DNA from: Campylobacter concisus ATCC 51562
GTDB lineage: Bacteria > Campylobacterota > Campylobacteria > Campylobacterales > Campylobacteraceae
Reading direction: 5' to 3'
Assembly: GCF_000466745.1 (NCBI RefSeq)
Contig: NZ_ANNI01000006.1
Span: 1 to 64,000 of the forward strand
DNA length: 64,000 nt
Part shown: piece after piece, positions 62,595 through 64,000 of the stretch
Position numbering within the stretch: position 1 is the stretch's first letter
Layout: each line of letters starts with the position of its first letter
Translations under genes and position numbers: made by a program
The notes under the pieces: model-generated
Told to the model about the DNA's origin: nothing
The model's input: only the letters and a program-made list of their open reading frames with translations
Databases searched by the model: none

Positions 62595-63868
62595 TGCGTT
62601 TTAAAGCTTTAAAAAATAGAGAAATTTTTACTATATTTTGTCTGTTTTGCCTTTGTATTTTTTCTATAAATTTAGCTATTAGCTATCATAAATATCAAAT
62701 TTTTATGGACAAAGGTGAACAAGAGCTAACAGCAACCGTGATTTCTAGCTACGAAAAGCTTGGAGATGATGGCAAGAAAAGGCAAATTTTAAAGCTTAAG
62801 ACTGATGAGTTTTCATTTTATACGCTTGGAGCAAAGACGGATGACTTTAAAGCTGGAGATAATATATTTCTAAGCGTCATAAATTTAGACGTTAGTTTTA
62901 AAGACTATCTTGCTTCCTCCTTTTACATGCCTAGCTTTTCACGCGAAAAACTGCCACAAAAAGCCACGCTAAATATCAACCAAAAACTACAATCACTAAT
63001 CTACGCCCAGCATGAAAATAGCAAAATTTCACAGCTCTACTCGGCTCTATTTTTAGGCACAAGTATTGATGCAAAGTTAAGAGATGACGTCTCGCACCTT
63101 GGTATAGCGCATCTTATAGCCATAAGTGGCTATCATTTAGGTTTTATAAGCGCAGTTATATTTTTTGTATTTAGGCCGCTTTTAAAATTTTTATATGCGA
63201 GGTTTTTACCTTTTAGAAACTACAACTTTGATCTAGCCATTATCGTTTTTATAATCTTGTCATTTTACTTTTTTATAATAGGCTTTATACCAAGCTTTTT
63301 GCGAGCGTTCTTAATGAGCATTTTAGGATTTTATTGCGCGTTAAAAGGCGTTAAAATTTTAAACTTCAAGACACTTTTTATAGTAGCGCTTGTTAGCATA
63401 TCGCTCTTTCCGCAGCTACTTTTTAGCGTAGGTTTTTACTTTTCACTCATGGGCGTTTTTTATATATTTTTATACTTTAAACACCTAAAAGATAAATTTT
63501 CGCCCTTCGTTCATCTTATACTTTTAAATTTATATGTTTGCTTTGCAATGGAAATTTGCGTGCTTTATTTCTTTCCGCTCATTAGCTTACAGCAGCTTAG
63601 CGTCCTTGCTATCAACTACATCTTTAGCGTTTTTTATCCATTAAGTGCTGCGCTTCATATCGCTTCATATGGCAATATTTTTGATGGATTGCTAAATAAT
63701 GTTTTAAATTTTAGACTAAGCTCGACTAAAATTTTTGTGCCAGCCATTATTTTTATCTTTTATAATATCGCTTCACTTCTAGCTATAAAATTTAGATCCA
63801 TATTCTACATTTTGCCACTGCTTGGGCTTTTATGCTTTGCTATTGCTAGCTATAAAATTTACGCCTAA
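62594..63868 (+). CDS. ComEC/Rec2-like competence membrane protein
   Basis: A 424-residue integral membrane protein with the competence-domain motif AHLIAISGYHLGFISA (about 172-187) and around eight helices. It is shorter than ComEC of Bacillus (about 770) and lacks the metallo-beta-lactamase end, which is the usual form in Campylobacter relatives. It forms the inner-membrane channel for DNA uptake. Start is linked to the dnaB stop. Together with the pseudopilin it suggests natural transformation. Confidence 0.82.
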   Translation: MRFKALKNREIFTIFCLFCLCIFSINLAISYHKYQIFMDKGEQELTATVISSYEKLGDDGKKRQILKLKTDEFSFYTLGAKTDDFKAGDNIFLSVINLDVSFKDYLASSFYMPSFSREKLPQKATLNINQKLQSLIYAQHENSKISQLYSALFLGTSIDAKLRDDVSHLGIAHLIAISGYHLGFISAVIFFVFRPLLKFLYARFLPFRNYNFDLAIIVFIILSFYFFIIGFIPSFLRAFLMSILGFYCALKGVKILNFKTLFIVALVSISLFPQLLFSVGFYFSLMGVFYIFLYFKHLKDKFSPFVHLILLNLYVCFAMEICVLYFFPLISLQQLSVLAINYIFSVFYPLSAALHIASYGNIFDGLLNNVLNFRLSSTKIFVPAIIFIFYNIASLLAIKFRSIFYILPLLGLLCFAIASYKIYA

Positions 63869-64000
63869 GCGATCTTCGTACCATAAAATTTCATTATCTT
63901 GTTATGAATTATCAAAGATATATACATTATAACAGCGCCTAAAATTAGCCTAGTTAAGTCTGTGTCCTTTTGCCAAAAGACTAAATTTACGATGATAGCA
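63865..64000 (-). CDS. 3' end of a membrane protein gene, cut by the window edge
   Basis: On the minus strand an open frame enters from the right edge and ends with TAG at 63865. The 44 residues visible include a hydrophobic helix (LTRLILGAVIMYISLIIHN) and a short polar end (KIMKFYGTKIA). It overlaps the ComEC-like stop by three bases. Family cannot be told from the fragment. Confidence 0.6.
   Translation of the reverse strand, partial: AIIVNLVFWQKDTDLTRLILGAVIMYISLIIHNKIMKFYGTKIA

Overview
The window is a continuous piece of a Campylobacter chromosome. I infer C. concisus or a close relative. The evidence is the low-GC coding with AAAT-rich codon use, the epsilonproteobacterial gene set (rny, a PriA/pseudopilin pair, a CjaA-like cysteine-binding lipoprotein, HcpA-type Sel1 repeats), short T-rich promoters with a TATAAT -10, and a CIRCE-controlled groESL. 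It holds about 60 protein genes, packed tightly with many 1-4 nt start/stop overlaps. I saw no rRNA, tRNA, insertion sequence, prophage or CRISPR array.

Layout. 1-8 kb: a leftward run (DUF945-type protein, DedA, SYLF protein, RNase Y, 5-formyl-THF cyclo-ligase) diverges from a TlpA-like lipoprotein, ftsY, a frameshifted VanZ-like gene and radA. 8-13 kb: an unknown protein behind an excellent sigma-28 promoter match, then acpS-fliL, a YbaK-type deacylase, a MidA-type methyltransferase, a TRIC-type membrane protein and a second SYLF protein. 13.3-20.5 kb: the most interesting block. A Fur-family regulator precedes a co-directional cluster: a small HMA-like protein, a membrane-anchored ferritin-like protein, three small glycine-rich membrane proteins, a P1B-type ATPase with SCA in place of CPC, an AGCS symporter, a small two-helix membrane protein and a ModD-like enzyme. 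I read it as a candidate ferrosome (fez-like) iron-storage system. 20.8-30.9 kb: BCCT transporter, two DKNYY paralogues, ABC-F ATPase, MATE transporter, YgjP-like metallohydrolase and a Sel1-repeat protein. 31-44 kb: transport and polyamine genes: a TAXI-TRAP system, pstSCAB, aguA/aguB with a CDF exporter, and a cysteine-type ABC transporter with cjaA. 44-50 kb: phosphohexomutase, groESL, and a very large AsmA-like protein. 50.4-52.6 kb: a small accessory pocket with a lipoprotein, a GC-rich broken phosphatase gene, an orphan gene and a GC-rich structured noncoding element. 52.6-64 kb: uvrB, a possible ZapB/ZapA-like pair, pseudopilin, priA, an autotransporter, ispG, dnaB, a ComEC-like protein, and the 3' end of a membrane-protein gene cut by the window edge.

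How it fits together. Core housekeeping (RNA decay, SRP targeting, recombination, replication restart, isoprenoids, chaperones) is interspersed with nutrient uptake (phosphate, cysteine, carboxylates, betaine/choline-type compounds, alanine/glycine) and putrescine synthesis from agmatine. The iron-linked cluster would give the cell regulated metal storage or transport controlled by its own Fur paralogue: the same 10-bp motif lies upstream of both the regulator and the cluster. All function calls come from reading translated sequence by eye; no database search was run.
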